DNA of 64,000 nucleotides from Tsukamurella sp. TY48. Lineage in GTDB: Bacteria; Actinomycetota; Actinomycetes; Mycobacteriales; Mycobacteriaceae. Position numbers and translations under genes: made by a program. A model generated the notes under the pieces. It was not told the DNA's origin. It saw only the letters and a list, made by a program, of their open reading frames with translations, and ran no database searches. The DNA is taken from assembly GCF_019656655.1 (NCBI RefSeq), contig NZ_BPMV01000001.1, positions 2,108,001-2,172,000 of the forward strand, given 5' to 3'. Shown here piece by piece: positions 63,394 to 64,000 of this stretch (positions are counted from its first letter, which is position 1; every line of letters starts with the position of its first letter).

Positions 63394-64000
63394 TTATTGA
63401 GCGGTGGCCTCGGTGTGTGCGAGGCGGTAGCTGTGGGTACCGGTTTCGATGATCGTGCCGCGGTAGGTGAGGCGGTCGACGATCGCGGCGCAGAGGCGGG
63501 GGTCGGTGAAGGTGTCGGTCCAGCCGGAGAAGGACTGGTTGGAGGCGATCGCGACGCTGTTCTTCTCCTCGCGTTCGGTGAGGACTTGGAAGAGCAGTTC
63601 GGCGCCGCGGCGGTCGAGTTCCATGTAGCCCAGCTCATCAATTATTAGGAGATCGACGCGGCCGTAGCGGTTGATGGTCTTCGCGAGCTGCTTCTCGTCA
63701 GCGGCTTCGACCAGCTCGTTCACCAGTTTGGTGGCGAGAGTGTAGCGGACCCTGAATCCCTGTTCGGCGGCCGCGGTCCCCAGCCCGATGAGCAGGTGGC
63801 TTTTGCCGGTTCCGCTGTCGCCGATGAGGCAGAGCGGTAGGCCGTGGCGGATCCAGTCGCCGGTGGCGAGTTGGTGGATGGTGGCGGCTTCGATGTCGGG
63901 GTTGGCGTCGAAGTCGAAGTCCGCCAACCACTTATCCCGAGGGAACCCCGCGGCTTTCACACGACGAACGGTCGAACGCCGGTCCCGGTCGTCGACTTCT
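63394..64000 (-). CDS. istB: IS21-family helper ATPase IstB, partial (5' end beyond window)
   Basis: About 201 C-terminal residues are present, and the frame is still open at base 64000 (…EVDDRDRRSTVRRVKAAGF). The AAA+ core is clear: IGDSGTGKSHLLIGLG (Walker A), VDLLIIDELGYMELDRRGAELLFQVL (Walker B), SNQSFSGWTDTF (sensor I) and a C-terminal RLTYRGTIIETGTHSYRL. The IstA transposase gene should lie further right. The GTG at 63960 is internal. Confidence 0.92.
   Translation of the reverse strand, partial: EVDDRDRRSTVRRVKAAGFPRDKWLADFDFDANPDIEAATIHQLATGDWIRHGLPLCLIGDSGTGKSHLLIGLGTAAAEQGFRVRYTLATKLVNELVEAADEKQLAKTINRYGRVDLLIIDELGYMELDRRGAELLFQVLTEREEKNSVAIASNQSFSGWTDTFTDPRLCAAIVDRLTYRGTIIETGTHSYRLAHTEATAQ

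Larger units (their letters stand above)
52147..64000. mobile_element. Integrated element at tRNA-Pro and adjoining accessory region (right end not seen)
   Basis: A tyrosine integrase facing the tRNA, an XRE repressor divergent from an excisionase-like gene, a TOPRIM/helicase replication protein and several orphan genes follow the tRNA, then an IS3 insertion, nuclease-like genes and an IS21 ATPase. No second copy of the tRNA 3' end was found to the right, so the limits are unknown; the coherent integrative-element part is 52147 to about 58400. Confidence 0.6.

Overview
The window is a 64 kb piece of a high-GC actinobacterial chromosome. Synteny and gene content point to a mycolic-acid actinomycete close to Tsukamurella. 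Key signs are leuA divergent from ask-asd as in mycobacteria, an IdeR-like half site next to ferritin, a Fur-type box next to a Fur gene, mycobacterial-style PIG-V and GT39 membrane glycosyltransferases, and codon use saturated in G/C at third positions. The genus is an inference. No rRNA and only one tRNA lie in the window.

Left part (1-11.9 kb): ordinary catabolic and regulatory genes. They are the end of an MFS symporter translationally coupled to an NtaA/DszA-type flavin monooxygenase, a winged-helix protein, a TetR divergent from a KstD-like FAD dehydrogenase plus SDR pair, a flavohemoglobin, a MocR regulator whose start codon overlaps that of a divergent EamA exporter, and a TetR divergent from an alpha/beta hydrolase that lacks the usual catalytic His.

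Centre (11.9-31.3 kb): leuA, on the minus strand, has a leader that looks like a classical Leu-codon attenuator. Between leuA and ask-asd, which are neighbours in mycobacteria, sits a compact biosynthetic operon. It encodes one giant protein with the order C-A-T-C-A-T-C-A-T-TE and, in the same reading frame, a DrrA-type ABC ATPase. It is followed by a DrrB-type permease overlapping by one base and an MbtH-like protein. Synthesis, release and the export motor are therefore on one polypeptide. This is the most striking system of the window. Downstream lie a PIG-V-like protein, a repeat-rich MmpS-like membrane protein, ask (with a well-supported internal start for a beta subunit) and asd.

Right-centre (31.3-52.1 kb): cell-envelope and metal genes (GT39 glycosyltransferase plus TetR, ferritin, PepSY protein, Met/His-rich membrane protein, a stand-alone trpF, a penicillin-binding lipoprotein, a beta-lactamase-like protein). 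Next comes a polyhydroxyalkanoate module (PucR regulator, acyl-CoA ligase, PhaC, PhaJ, PhaZ), then Fur, Ohr, a CrcB pair and a metallophosphoesterase.

Right end (52.1-64 kb): tRNA-Pro(CGG) is the probable attachment site of an integrated element. The element carries a tyrosine integrase pointing at the tRNA, a Cro/C1-type repressor, a small excisionase-like HTH protein, an HExxH protein, a TOPRIM/SF3-helicase replication protein and small zinc-binding proteins. Beyond it, an IS3-family element has split a gene that, once rejoined, encodes a two-TM, coiled-coil, HNH nuclease. After that come a probable restriction-like nuclease, a zinc-ribbon protein, a DUF1737 protein and the helper ATPase of an IS21-family element cut by the window edge. 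This end looks like a mobile and possibly defensive accessory region.
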